44,290 nucleotides of DNA from Propionibacteriaceae bacterium (GTDB lineage Bacteria; Actinomycetota; Actinomycetes; Propionibacteriales; Propionibacteriaceae), in NCBI GenBank assembly GCA_031265875.1, contig JAISCA010000011.1, positions 1 to 44,290 of the forward strand, written 5' to 3'. Shown here piece after piece: positions 26,291 through 34,854 of the stretch. A program made the position numbers and the translations under genes. Numbering within the stretch: the stretch's first letter is position 1; every line of letters starts with the position of its first letter. The notes beneath the pieces are model-generated. The model saw nothing but the letters and a program-made list of their open reading frames with translations. It was not told where the DNA came from and did no database searches.

Positions 26291-28069
26291 ATGGTGGCTG
26301 CAGCGGCTGATCCGGCCCCCGCCCCCGAACTAGGCCTTTTCCAAGCGGTGGGCGGACGCTTGGTCGTCATCGTCGGACTCAGTCTGATCGGCGCTCTCAC
26401 CAGCGTCGTACCTCTGATCGGCATCGTCGAGTTGGCCCGGGCCCTGGCTCCGGGACTGTCCGGCGATCCAGTCGAAGCCAGCCGGGTCTGGTGGATCGTG
26501 GGTTGGTCTTGTGGGGCTTTGGTGGTCAGCTTCGCCAGCGCCGGGGCGTCGGCCATCGTCAGCCATCTGGCCGACAACGACCTCCAGCTGGATCTGCGCC
26601 AGCGCATCGTCGAGCATCTGCGCCGGCTGCCGTTGGGCTGGTTCGACCAGCGTTCCAGCGGTTTGGTCAAGAAGGTGACCGAGAACGACGTCTCGGCTTT
26701 GCATCAGTTGGTGGCGCACGCCATCCAGGACGCCATCGCCGCCGTCACCGTGCCGGTGGTCTCCTTGGTCTACCTCTTCGCCGTCGACTGGCGTTTGGCT
26801 TTGGCCAGTGCGACCCCGCTGGCCTTGGCCATAGTCTGTTTCGTTTTGATGATGGCCAAATCCGCCCCCCGCTACCAGGATTACGACGCCTCGCTGGTCC
26901 GTCTCAACCAAGCCACCATCGAATACGCCCATGGCATCGCCGTGGTCAAGGCCTTCGGAGAGGCCGGGCGTAGTCACGGCCGCTACCGGCGCGAGGTCAG
27001 CGACTTCGTCCGCTTCTACGACGACTGGAACCGGGACACCAACCGTTTCGCCACGCTGGGAGAGTTAGTGGCTTCGCCCGCCGTGGCGCTGGCCCTGATC
27101 GGGGCCACGGCGGCTTGGACCGTCTCGGCCGGTTGGACCGCGCCGGTCGACGCTCTGCCCGCCCTGCTGCTAGGCGTCGGCCTGACCGCTCCGATCGGGA
27201 AGATCGAATGGTCGGCCCAGTTCTTGCGCGAGGCGACCAAGGCCCGCCGTTCCCTGACCGAGTTCTTCGCCCAGCCGACTATCGAGCGACCGACCCAGCC
27301 CAGCGCGCCCAACGGCAGCGACATCGGCTTCGAGGAGGTCTGCTTCAGCTATGACCGGGATCATCAAGTGCTGTCGGACATCACCGCCTCGGCTCAGCCG
27401 GGCACGGTGACGGCCCTGGTCGGACCCTCCGGATCGGGCAAGACCAGTCTGGCCCGGTTGGCGCCGCGCTTCTACGACGCCAACAGCGGAACCGTCCGGA
27501 TCGGTGGTGTCGACGTCCGACAGATCGCCGCCACCGCTTTGTACGGTCAGGTCGGCTTCGTCTTCCAGGACACTTACCAGTTGCGCGCCACCATCCGTGA
27601 CAACATCCGCTTGACTAAACCGGAGGCCAGTGATGAGGCGGTCCAGCTTGCCGCCCGCGCGGCCCAGATCCACGACCGCATCCTGCGCACGCCTCTAGGC
27701 TATGAATCGGTCCTGGGCCGTGACGTCCATCTGTCCGGCGGCGAGGCCCAACGTCTGATGATCGCCCGGGCCTTATTGACCGACGCTCCCCTGCTGGTGC
27801 TGGACGAGGCCACCGCCTTCGCCGACCCGGACTGCGAGGCCGCCATCCAAACCGCGCTCAGCGCCCTGGCCGCCCAGCGCACGGTGTTGGTGATCGCTCA
27901 TCGCTTGCACACCATCACCGGGGCCGATCAGATCCTGGTGCTGGACGGCGGACGCATCGTCGAGCGGGGCCGTCACGACCAGTTGGCCCGCGCCGGAGGC
28001 CTCTACCAGCGCTTGTGGCAGAACTATCAAGCCTCGCCGGCCAACTTCGGACAGGCGGTGGCGTCATGA
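26291..28069 (+). CDS. Exporter-fold ABC half-transporter, YbtP/IrtA-like
   Basis: This protein of about 592 residues has an N-terminal six-helix ABC exporter-type membrane domain (about 20-310) and a C-terminal ATPase. The ATPase shows Walker A GPSGSGKTS (around 378), signature LSGGEAQR (around 480) and Walker B LLVLDEATAFADPD. The TAFAD ending is typical of the siderophore importers IrtA/YbtP, which use an exporter fold for uptake. The ATG at 26291 was chosen for its GAGG spacing. It overlaps the next gene as ATGA, and the partner is a second half-transporter of equal size. Together with the iron box this indicates uptake of ferric siderophore, probably as a heterodimer. It lacks the siderophore-interacting reductase domain of mycobacterial IrtA. 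Confidence 0.87.
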   Translation: MVAAAADPAPAPELGLFQAVGGRLVVIVGLSLIGALTSVVPLIGIVELARALAPGLSGDPVEASRVWWIVGWSCGALVVSFASAGASAIVSHLADNDLQLDLRQRIVEHLRRLPLGWFDQRSSGLVKKVTENDVSALHQLVAHAIQDAIAAVTVPVVSLVYLFAVDWRLALASATPLALAIVCFVLMMAKSAPRYQDYDASLVRLNQATIEYAHGIAVVKAFGEAGRSHGRYRREVSDFVRFYDDWNRDTNRFATLGELVASPAVALALIGATAAWTVSAGWTAPVDALPALLLGVGLTAPIGKIEWSAQFLREATKARRSLTEFFAQPTIERPTQPSAPNGSDIGFEEVCFSYDRDHQVLSDITASAQPGTVTALVGPSGSGKTSLARLAPRFYDANSGTVRIGGVDVRQIAATALYGQVGFVFQDTYQLRATIRDNIRLTKPEASDEAVQLAARAAQIHDRILRTPLGYESVLGRDVHLSGGEAQRLMIARALLTDAPLLVLDEATAFADPDCEAAIQTALSALAAQRTVLVIAHRLHTITGADQILVLDGGRIVERGRHDQLARAGGLYQRLWQNYQASPANFGQAVAS

Positions 28070-29844
28070 TCATGATTCGTCGCCTACTGGCTCTCTCAAA
28101 TCCACCAACTCGTCGGCTGTTGCGGCGGGTGCTGGCACTGGTGACGGCGTCCGCTATCTTGCAAGGCGTCGTCTTCGTCGTCTTGGCTCCCTTCTTGACT
28201 GCGCTGTTGTCCGGTGACGCCAGCGGGACCCGGTTCTGGCTGGCGGTCTTGGGCGGCGTCGTGACGGTTTACGCCGGAGTGGGCTGGTTCACCAGCCAGG
28301 CCGGCATGAACGCCGGGTCCTTCTTGGTCGGATCTCTACTTGAGATTCTGGGCGACCGCTTGGTCGAGTTGCCGATCGGTTGGTTCTCGACCGATCGCTC
28401 CGGTCCGCTGTCCGACCTGGCCAGCCACGGCACGGTCTTCACCTCGGCGGCGCCCTACGCCATCGTGCGACCGCTGATCGCCTCCTTCGTCACCCCGGCC
28501 ACAGTCTTAGTCGGCGCCCTCTGCCTGGACTGGCGGATCGGGCTGGTGATGGCGGCCACCGTGCCCTTGATGTGGTTGGCCTACCGTCGTATCGCGGCCC
28601 GGGTCGGTCAGGCCGACCGCGAGCACGTCGCAGCCGTCGGCGAGGCGGCCGGCCGGGTGATCGAGTTCGCCCGCGTCCAACCTGCCCTACGGGCGGCGGG
28701 CGACAACTCCATCGCCCGCCAGCTGCTCGACGGAGCCCTACGGGCCCGCCACCAGGCCACCCGGCACTTCCATCTGACCGGCGGCGCAGCCGTCGGACTG
28801 TTCGGGGCGACGGTTTACTTGGCGGTCGTGGCTGTCATCGTGGCCGGGGCCTGGCTGGCCTTGGAGGGCGGCCTGACCATGCCCCAGGCGATCGCCCTGG
28901 CGGCCCTGGCGGTCCGCTTCGCCGAGCCGATCGCCAACTCCGGGGCGTTGGGCGGCGGTATGGCGGTGGCTGACAACACTCTGGACCAGATCCAGAGTTT
29001 GCTCGATCAGACCACCTTGCCGGAGCCGGCCGACTCGGTCCGCCCATCCGATCACACGGTCCGCTTCGAGTCGGTCGACTTCGGTTACACCGCCGAGAGC
29101 GTCTTACACGACCTCACCTTCGAGGCGCCGGCCGGCCAAGTCACTGCCATCGTGGGGCCGTCCGGATCGGGCAAGACCACCATCACGCGACTGGTGGCCC
29201 GCTTCTACGACCCTGACGCGGGCGCCGTCTCGATCGGTGGGACGCCCCTGCCCAAGTTAGGCAGCGCCACCGTGGCCGAGTTGGTCTCTCCCGTCTTCCA
29301 AGACGTCTACCTGTTCGATGGCACCATCTTGGACAACATCTGGTTAGGCCGTCCCGAGGCCGCACGGGCCGAAGCGATCGCGGCCGGGCGCCGGGCCCGC
29401 GTCGACGAGATCGTCGAGCGCCTGCCCCAGGGCTGGGACACCGCTGTCGGCGAAGGCGGGGCCCGGTTGTCCGGCGGCGAGCGCCAGCGCGTGTCGATCG
29501 CCCGAGCCTTGCTCAAAGACGCCCCCATCGTGCTGTTGGACGAGGCCACCTCAGCCTTGGACGTGGACAACGAACGAGCCATCCAAGAGGCTTTCGCCTC
29601 GGTCAGCCGAGGCCGTACCACCATCGTCGTGGCCCATCGCCTGAGCACCATCGCCGCCGCCGATCAGATCATCATGTTGGATGCCAGCGGTCATATCAGC
29701 GAACGCGGCCGCCACGACCAGCTGTTGGCCGCCGGCGGCGCTTACGCCCGCTACTGGCAAGAGCGGAGCCAAGCCGCCGGCTGGCGTTTGGCCGCCGACA
29801 GTCCTCAGCCCCGCCCGACCCGAAAGGACAACCTTCATGAGTGA
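28066..29844 (+). CDS. Exporter-fold ABC half-transporter, YbtQ/IrtB-like
   Basis: This partner of the preceding gene has 592 residues with six membrane helices (about 15-320) and an ATPase domain. It shows Walker A GPSGSGKTTITRL (around 363), signature LSGGERQRVSIARALL (around 467) and Walker B VLLDEATSALD. Both nucleotide-binding sets look catalytically complete, so the heterodimer probably has two active ATP sites. The first ATG at 28066 overlaps the previous stop; an ATG two codons later would also work. The YbtPQ/IrtAB arrangement and iron box suggest ferric-siderophore import, although an exporter role cannot be excluded from sequence. Confidence 0.87.
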   Translation: MIMIRRLLALSNPPTRRLLRRVLALVTASAILQGVVFVVLAPFLTALLSGDASGTRFWLAVLGGVVTVYAGVGWFTSQAGMNAGSFLVGSLLEILGDRLVELPIGWFSTDRSGPLSDLASHGTVFTSAAPYAIVRPLIASFVTPATVLVGALCLDWRIGLVMAATVPLMWLAYRRIAARVGQADREHVAAVGEAAGRVIEFARVQPALRAAGDNSIARQLLDGALRARHQATRHFHLTGGAAVGLFGATVYLAVVAVIVAGAWLALEGGLTMPQAIALAALAVRFAEPIANSGALGGGMAVADNTLDQIQSLLDQTTLPEPADSVRPSDHTVRFESVDFGYTAESVLHDLTFEAPAGQVTAIVGPSGSGKTTITRLVARFYDPDAGAVSIGGTPLPKLGSATVAELVSPVFQDVYLFDGTILDNIWLGRPEAARAEAIAAGRRARVDEIVERLPQGWDTAVGEGGARLSGGERQRVSIARALLKDAPIVLLDEATSALDVDNERAIQEAFASVSRGRTTIVVAHRLSTIAAADQIIMLDASGHISERGRHDQLLAAGGAYARYWQERSQAAGWRLAADSPQPRPTRKDNLHE

Positions 29845-30541
29845 CCTCCACAACAGCGACGGGAGCCAAGCCGATCAAGTGATCGTCGCCACTGCGGCGC
29901 CGCTCGCCGACAGCGCTGGAGGCGCCGCCCCAACGCCGCCGGGAGGTCCGGGGCTCTCCATCCGGTTCAGCGCTCGCGATTTAGTCAACGTGGCCATATT
30001 CGGTGTCATCTTCATCGTCGTGATCTGGGCCGTCGGCATGCTGGGCGTCATCTCACCGCTGGTCTGGCTCCTCATCACGCCATTGCAGATCGTGATCGCC
30101 GGCATTCCCTTCGCGCTTTTCTTGACCCGGGTCAAGCATGCCGGGATGATCAGCTTGTTCGCCCTCATCATCGCCTTGTTCTTCCTCTTCAGCGGCAACT
30201 CTCCGATCAGCACGGTCGGCATCGCACTGCTCGGTGTTCTGGCCGATCTGATCTTCACCACCGGACGGAGCCGATCCAAAGGTAGAGCGGTGCTGGCCTA
30301 CACCGTCTTCAGCCTCGGTTTCTTCACCCCTTTCCTGCCCTTGTTCATCGACCGGGAGGCTTACTTCGCGACCGCCGTCTGGGAGCCGATGGGACAGGCC
30401 TACGTCGAAGCCACGGATCGTTTGCTCAGTCTGCCGGTGCTGGGGCTGCTGGCCTTGGCCATCGGGGCGGCCGGGCTGGCTGGTGGTCTGATCGGCTCCG
30501 CGACCCTGCGCAAGCACTTTGTCCGCGCCGGTTTGGCCTGA
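29837..30541 (+). CDS. ECF transporter S component, MptD family
   Basis: This 234-residue membrane protein has about six hydrophobic helices after a Ser/Ala/Pro-rich 35-residue N-terminal tail. It matches the MptD/Trep_Strep family of substrate-specific (S) components. The signature region is FSARDLVNVAIFGVIFIVV with TPLQIVIAGIPFALFLTRVKHAG. The ATG at 29837 follows AAAGGACA and overlaps the upstream stop by 8 bp. S components of this family often sit beside siderophore-type ABC transporters, so the bound molecule may be a metal complex or a linked cofactor. The ligand is unknown. Confidence 0.82.
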   Translation: MSDLHNSDGSQADQVIVATAAPLADSAGGAAPTPPGGPGLSIRFSARDLVNVAIFGVIFIVVIWAVGMLGVISPLVWLLITPLQIVIAGIPFALFLTRVKHAGMISLFALIIALFFLFSGNSPISTVGIALLGVLADLIFTTGRSRSKGRAVLAYTVFSLGFFTPFLPLFIDREAYFATAVWEPMGQAYVEATDRLLSLPVLGLLALAIGAAGLAGGLIGSATLRKHFVRAGLA

Positions 30542-31298
30542 TACCCCGGCGGTCGCGGCTGAGCGCGGCCAGCTGGGACGAGAGCTGGAGACTCTGTCTA
30601 AATCGACGGGGCTGGATCCCAGGACCAAGGTCGGGTTGGTGCTGGCCGTCAGTTTGACCGTGATGAGCCCAGATGGGTCGCGTTTCGTGCCGGCCGCCCT
30701 GGTCTTGGGCGCCGCCCTGGCCCTGTCGGAGCGGGCCTGGGGCCGGGCCGTCGGACTGCCTTTGGTCGGCGCCGCCCTGGCGGTCGGAGGTTGGCTGGCG
30801 CCATTGTGGTGGCCTCACCCGCTGGTGGCGGTGCTGGCCTTGGTCTGTTCCTTCACTGTTCGCTTGGTGGCCTGCTGCGGCGTCGGAGCCCATCTCATCG
30901 CGACCACTTCGCCGACTGCCTTGAGCGCCGCCCTCAGGGCCATGCGGGCGCCCCGGGCCGTCGCCGTCACGATGGCGGTCATGCTGCGTTTCTTCCCGGT
31001 GGTGGCGCACGAGGCCGGAGCCGTGCTGGACGCCATGCGGCTGCGCGGACTGGCTGGGGCCGGCCGGCTGGCCCGGCATCCGATCTTGAGCTTGGAGCGG
31101 TTCACCGTGCCGATGATCGCCGCCAGTTTGCGAGCCAGCGAAGATCTGTCGGCTGGCGCTATCTTGCGCGGACTGGGCTCGCGCCGACGTCCCACGGCGG
31201 CCTACCCGCCCCGCTTGGGCTGGCCGGACGGGGCGGTCGGACTAGCTGTCGGCGGCCTGGTCGCTCTGACCCTGTCGGTCCCGCCTGTCCTGGCATGA
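30519..31298 (+). CDS. ECF transporter T component (EcfT/CbiQ family)
   Basis: This 259-residue membrane scaffold joins the S component to the ATPases. Five or so hydrophobic helices are followed by the coupling region. Two Arg-containing motifs needed for ATPase contact are visible: AVLDAMRLRGL and SAGAILRGLGS. They are preceded by VTMAVMLRFFPVVAHEAG, a typical EcfT stretch. The start is a TTG at 30519 inside the end of the S-component gene, since no later ATG would keep the N-terminal part. It overlaps the next gene's start as ATGA. Confidence 0.82.
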   Translation: MSAPVWPDTPAVAAERGQLGRELETLSKSTGLDPRTKVGLVLAVSLTVMSPDGSRFVPAALVLGAALALSERAWGRAVGLPLVGAALAVGGWLAPLWWPHPLVAVLALVCSFTVRLVACCGVGAHLIATTSPTALSAALRAMRAPRAVAVTMAVMLRFFPVVAHEAGAVLDAMRLRGLAGAGRLARHPILSLERFTVPMIAASLRASEDLSAGAILRGLGSRRRPTAAYPPRLGWPDGAVGLAVGGLVALTLSVPPVLA

Positions 31299-32767
31299 TC
31301 CGCCTGAGAGAGGTCTCCTGGACCTATCCCCACGCCGTCCGGCCCAGCCTGCGCGACATCGATCTCAAGGTCGCCGCCGGTCAATTGGTGGTGCTGTGCG
31401 GCGCTTCCGGCTGCGGCAAATCGACCCTGCTGCGGACGCTGAACGGGCTGATCCCGCACTTTCAGGACGAGGGCGTCTTGAGTGGGACCGTCAGCGTCGG
31501 CGGGCTCGCCCTTCAACGGGCCGAGTTGGATCAAATCGGCTTGCTCACAGGGACGGTCCTACAACACCCCAGACGGCAATTCTTCACCGACACGGTGGCG
31601 GAAGAACTGGCTTTCGCGATGGAGAACTTCGGCTTCCCGGCCCCCGACATCAGAACCCGGGTGACCCAGCTGTCGGCCCAGTTAGGCCAGGGAGGACTGA
31701 CCCCAGGGACCAGCTTGGGCCGATTGTCCGGCGGCTGGCAGCAGCGCGTCGCCATCGCCGCCGCCTGGGCCCATCGCCCGGCTGTCCTGCTGCTGGACGA
31801 GCCCAGCTCCAATCTCTCAGCCGAGGCCGTGGATCAGTTGGCTCAAACCCTGGGCCAGCTCAAAGCCGAGGGAGTCACCATCGTCGTGGCCGAGCACCGG
31901 CTACGTTACCTGCAAGACTTGGCCGACCGACTGGTCATTCTGTGCGACGGCGCCATCGCGGCCGAATGGTCGGCGGCCGAGTTCCGAGCCGCCTCGGACC
32001 AGCGGTTAGCGGAACAAGGCTTACGAGGGGAGGTCTGTCCAGCTCCGCTGCCCGCCTTGCCAGCCACAGGCGCCAGCCTGGTCCAGCCTTGGCCCGAGCC
32101 CTGCTCGGCGGACCCGTCGGCGCTTCCCGTCGGCCCGTCGTCTGGGCTGGAGCTGGACCAGGTGGTCTGCCGGCTAGGCGGACGACGGGTGCTCGACCTG
32201 GCACAGGTCCGCTTCCCCGCCGGCCAGGTCACCGCCGTCCGGGGCGTCAATGGATCAGGCAAGTCGACCCTGGCCCGGATCGTGACCGGGCTGCGAGCCG
32301 CCTCCGGCCAAGTCAAGCTGGACGGTCGACCCCTCAGCCGACGGACCCGCCAACGGATCAGCGCCATCGTCATGCAAGACGTTCAGCGCCAACTCTTCAC
32401 CGACTCGGTTCAAGCCGAGATCGAACTGGCCGCCTCTGGACGACCGGACAGCCCCAGCCCGGCGGCGGTCTTGGACAGTCTCGACCTGACCGACCTAGCC
32501 GACCGTCACCCCTTGTCGCTCTCCGGCGGACAACAGCAGCGTTTGGTGGTGGCCACCGTCCGACTGTCCGGGCACCGCGTCGTCGTCTTCGACGAGCCCA
32601 GCTCCGGCGTCGACCGCCGTCACCTCGGCTCGATCAGCCACCAGATCCGCCAGGTCGCCGCCAGCGGCGCCGTGGTCCTTCTGATCAGCCACGACGAGGA
32701 CCTCCTGGCTCTGGCCGGAGACAACCAACTGACCCTTAGGCCCGTGGCCGACTTGGACCTCGGCTAG
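31295..32767 (+). CDS. ECF transporter fused double ATPase (EcfA-EcfA')
   Basis: This 490-residue protein carries both ECF ATPase subunits in one chain. The first domain has Walker A GASGCGKSTLL (around 35), signature LSGGWQQRVAIAAAW and LLLDEPSSNL. The second, after a Pro/Ala-rich linker around 250-280, has GVNGSGKSTLAR (around 317), LSGGQQQRLVVATVRL (around 409) and FDEPSSGVD. Together with EcfT and the MptD-family S component it forms a complete ECF importer. It is coupled by ATGA to ecfT. Its TAG stop lies inside a repeat hairpin, so the transcript may end there. Confidence 0.88.
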   Translation: MIRLREVSWTYPHAVRPSLRDIDLKVAAGQLVVLCGASGCGKSTLLRTLNGLIPHFQDEGVLSGTVSVGGLALQRAELDQIGLLTGTVLQHPRRQFFTDTVAEELAFAMENFGFPAPDIRTRVTQLSAQLGQGGLTPGTSLGRLSGGWQQRVAIAAAWAHRPAVLLLDEPSSNLSAEAVDQLAQTLGQLKAEGVTIVVAEHRLRYLQDLADRLVILCDGAIAAEWSAAEFRAASDQRLAEQGLRGEVCPAPLPALPATGASLVQPWPEPCSADPSALPVGPSSGLELDQVVCRLGGRRVLDLAQVRFPAGQVTAVRGVNGSGKSTLARIVTGLRAASGQVKLDGRPLSRRTRQRISAIVMQDVQRQLFTDSVQAEIELAASGRPDSPSPAAVLDSLDLTDLADRHPLSLSGGQQQRLVVATVRLSGHRVVVFDEPSSGVDRRHLGSISHQIRQVAASGAVVLLISHDEDLLALAGDNQLTLRPVADLDLG

Positions 32768-32785
32768 CCGGGGTACGGTAAACGC
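32757..32785 (+). repeat. ACCTCGGCTA repeat, copy a
   Basis: This 29-bp element spans the stop codon of the ECF ATPase gene and is 26/29 identical to copy b at 33537-33565, on the other side of the SAP/DUF6434 gene. The hairpin arms ACCTCGG and CCGGGGT enclose CTAG. It may serve as terminator, or as one end of a cassette. Confidence 0.75.
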
Positions 32786-32883
32786 ACTCACCTGATGATC
32801 GTGCGCGTGTGCGCGGTTTCAGTGTGTCGGTGATTGAGGACGCCTGGCCAGACACCACGGCATCGGCACCGTGGTGCCGAGGG

Positions 32884-33447
32884 TCAGATTCGGCCTCGCT
32901 CGTCCACGGGACGGCTGCGGTAGTTCTGCCAGGCTTCGAGGAGTTCCTGGCGCGAACCGTCCGGGTGCGTCGTGTGCCAGGCTCGGGTGAAGCGGTTGTA
33001 CTCGAACTGGGAACCGATGGCCTTGGGCCCCTGGTCGCGGGTGGCGTGATAGTGGTCGAGGGCGTCTTGGAGAGTCTGCCCGCCATCGGCGTTGGCGAAG
33101 AACGCGCGCATCTGGCCGTCGAAGCCGAACGACTCACCCACCTGCTCAATGAACCAGCCACGCACCACCTGACTGCACCGTTGACCCTTTGGAATCATCG
33201 TCTCAGCGGTCAGCTGGCCCGAGAGTTGCTTACTGCCCGCTGAGCGGCTTTGAGCCGGTTCGGTGAACGGCAGGCCGTCGAGCGTCGCCGCGAGACGCCG
33301 CGCCAGCAGTTCCTTGCCGCCGGTCGCGCGAACTCCCAGGGCGCGGGCGAATTCGATCAGTTCGTCTTTGAGCCAGTACCAGCGCAAGAACTCGCTGCCG
33401 GTCAAGTCACGAGACAGCTGAGGTCGCTGAGAGTCCGAGGGAGTCAT
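32884..33447 (-). CDS. SAP-domain / DUF6434 protein
   Basis: This 187-residue protein has an N-terminal SAP-like helix-extended loop-helix (DLTGSEFLRWYWLKDELIEFARALGV...GKELLARRLAATLDG). After a linker it has a C-terminal domain resembling DUF6434 (SFGFDGQMRAFFANADGGQTLQDALDHYHATRD). The ending, WHTTHPDGSRQELLEAWQNYRSRPVDERG, is typical of that domain. SAP modules bind DNA. No catalytic motif is evident and the role is unknown. The gene sits alone, in reverse orientation to its neighbours, between two near-identical 29-bp repeats, as if carried in as a cassette. No matching partner gene lies beside it. Confidence 0.72.
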   Translation of the reverse strand: MTPSDSQRPQLSRDLTGSEFLRWYWLKDELIEFARALGVRATGGKELLARRLAATLDGLPFTEPAQSRSAGSKQLSGQLTAETMIPKGQRCSQVVRGWFIEQVGESFGFDGQMRAFFANADGGQTLQDALDHYHATRDQGPKAIGSQFEYNRFTRAWHTTHPDGSRQELLEAWQNYRSRPVDERGRI

Positions 33448-33536
33448 TGGGTCGATCCTATGGCGCTCAGCACCAGGTCGTCGAAGAGCCCGTTCGCTGG
33501 CTCACAAGCCGTCTGCGACGTAGGCGCGTTTGTGAT

Positions 33537-33565
33537 ACCTCGGCTACCCGAGGTCCGGTAAACGC
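33537..33565 (+). repeat. ACCTCGGCTA repeat, copy b
   Basis: The 18-bp core is a perfect hairpin: ACCTCGG, loop CTAC, CCGAGGT. Its tail, CGGTAAACGC, is shared with copy a. It sits between the divergent SAP/DUF6434 and TacA-like genes. The rest of that 258-bp gap shows no gene. TACACT (33694-33699), only 6 bp before the tacA-like ATG, could be a -10 box for a nearly leaderless message. Confidence 0.8.
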
Positions 33566-33705
33566 CCCGCGCCCGTTCATAGCGAGATTGAAAACGCTGG
33601 CCTGGTCTAGCTGGTCCACGTAAGGGGTGCGCCTCGGCTCACACGACTCAGCAAAGACAAGCAACCCGAGTCGCGCTGTTAGCACAGTAGGCGTACACTG
33701 ACGAC

Positions 33706-33999
33706 ATGACGATCACCACGCCTGGAACCGCCCGCCGCAAGGAGGCACGGCTCGCAATGCGGCTCACGCCGGATCAGGACGCTCTGATCCGTGACGCCGC
33801 GAGCGCCGCCGGACAGTCGTTGACCGAGTTCGTCACGACCGCCGCTGTGACCCGCGCCGAGGACACCCTGGCGGACCGCCGCGTGTTCCGGCTTGACGGC
33901 GCCGCGTGGGCCGAGTTCAATGCCATCCTCGACCGGCCCGCCAAGCGCGTCCCCGAGCTAGCCAGGCTGTTAGGCGAGCCTGCCCCTTGGGACAAGTGA
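33706..33999 (+). CDS. DUF1778-family antitoxin (TacA-like)
   Basis: This 97-residue protein carries the ribbon-helix-helix DNA-binding N-terminus of DUF1778 antitoxins. KEARLAMRLTPDQDALIRDAASAAGQSLTEFVTTAAV shows the strand and the two helices. The C-terminal part (FRLDGAAWAEFNAILDRPAKRVPELARLL) is the toxin-neutralising region with the usual 'W..F...LD.P.' pattern. It overlaps the next gene by 4 bp (GTGA), where a GNAT toxin is encoded. Together they would be a TacAT-type toxin-antitoxin module repressing its own promoter. Confidence 0.9.
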   Translation: MTITTPGTARRKEARLAMRLTPDQDALIRDAASAAGQSLTEFVTTAAVTRAEDTLADRRVFRLDGAAWAEFNAILDRPAKRVPELARLLGEPAPWDK

Positions 34000-34547
34000 A
34001 TCCGCAGCGGCCGCGCCCGGTCAAGGCGACCGACGACACCCGCGATTTCGAGTCCGGCGAGCCGTCACTCGACCGCTACCTCGCAGACCGCGCGCTCGCG
34101 AACCACGTCGGCGACCTCGGTCGCTGCTATGTCTGCGTCGACGCGGCAACTGGGAAGGTGCTTGGCTACTACACGCTGTCAGCGGTGGCGGTGGAACACG
34201 CAGACCTGCCGGGCAGGATACGGCGCAACGCGCCGGACCCGGTGCCGGCCGTGCTCATGGGAAGGCTCGCTGTGGATGCCGCGGCGCAGGGCATGGGATT
34301 CGGCCGGTTCCTGGTCCGCGACGCGATCTTGTCGACTCTGGCTGCAGCCGACCGCATCGGCGCGCGCATCCTGCTGGTCCACGCACTCCACCCGCGAGCT
34401 GCGGCTTTCTACGCGAGACTGGGCTTCAAGCGCTCTCCCACCGACCCGCTTCATCTTTACCTGGCGCTGGCGGACGCCCGGAAGTCTCTTGGCGGCCCAA
34501 ATCAAGGTGCCGAGGGGGATGAGCCGGTTGTCCTGAACCATCGATAG
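33996..34547 (+). CDS. GNAT-family acetyltransferase toxin (TacT-like)
   Basis: This 183-residue GNAT protein belongs to the toxin branch that acetylates aminoacyl-tRNA and blocks translation. The AcCoA-binding motif is LAVDAAAQGMGFGRFLVRDA (Q/RxxGxG/A pattern). The N-terminus FESGEPSLDRYLADRALANH and RCYVCVDAATGKVLGYYTLS are the expected TacT blocks. HPRAAAFYARLGFKRSP shows the conserved catalytic-region Tyr. The GTG start at 33996 overlaps the antitoxin stop. The C-terminal 20 residues (NQGAEGDEPVVLNHR) look non-homologous. Which tRNA it targets is unknown. Confidence 0.9.
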   Translation: MNPQRPRPVKATDDTRDFESGEPSLDRYLADRALANHVGDLGRCYVCVDAATGKVLGYYTLSAVAVEHADLPGRIRRNAPDPVPAVLMGRLAVDAAAQGMGFGRFLVRDAILSTLAAADRIGARILLVHALHPRAAAFYARLGFKRSPTDPLHLYLALADARKSLGGPNQGAEGDEPVVLNHR

Positions 34548-34561
34548 ACTTGACCGGCGCA

Positions 34562-34585
34562 CACTCGCACGATCACGGGCGAGTG
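34562..34585 (+). terminator. Hairpin after the TacAT-like pair
   Basis: CACTCGC pairs with GCGAGTG across a 10-nt loop, followed by CGTTTGGGG. A short T run follows, so it is a plausible terminator for the toxin-antitoxin message, 14 bp after its stop. Confidence 0.55.
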
Positions 34586-34854
34586 CGTTTGGGGCACTTC
34601 GGTTAGACCAGGCCCAGGTCCAAGATGGGGGCGAGCGCTGGTCGCCTCAACTGGTGATATACCCGATGCCGTCCGCTCCCTTCCCAGCACGGCCGAGGAC
34701 ATAAAAATGCCTTGACAGGGCGCCCGGCTGGGTACAGCCTTGTATAGACAAGGCTACTCAAGTTCGGAGGCGTGGCCGCCGTCCTGGCTGGGCAGTGATT
34801 AATGGACTGAGGTCGGCCCCAGGTGTCGGCTAATGATACTCAAAGGAGGATTCG
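34586..34854 (+). promoter_or_regulatory. Control region of dhaLK with an inverted repeat
   Basis: A possible degraded copy of the ACCTCGGCTA repeat lies at 34595-34625. TTGACA at 34712-34717 is a consensus -35 box. The inverted repeat AGCCTTGT-ATAG-ACAAGGCT (34736-34755, perfect 8-bp arms) lies where a regulator would overlap the -10 region. A strong AAAGGAGG at about 34842-34849 precedes the dhaL ATG. No gene for a regulator is nearby. Confidence 0.55.
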
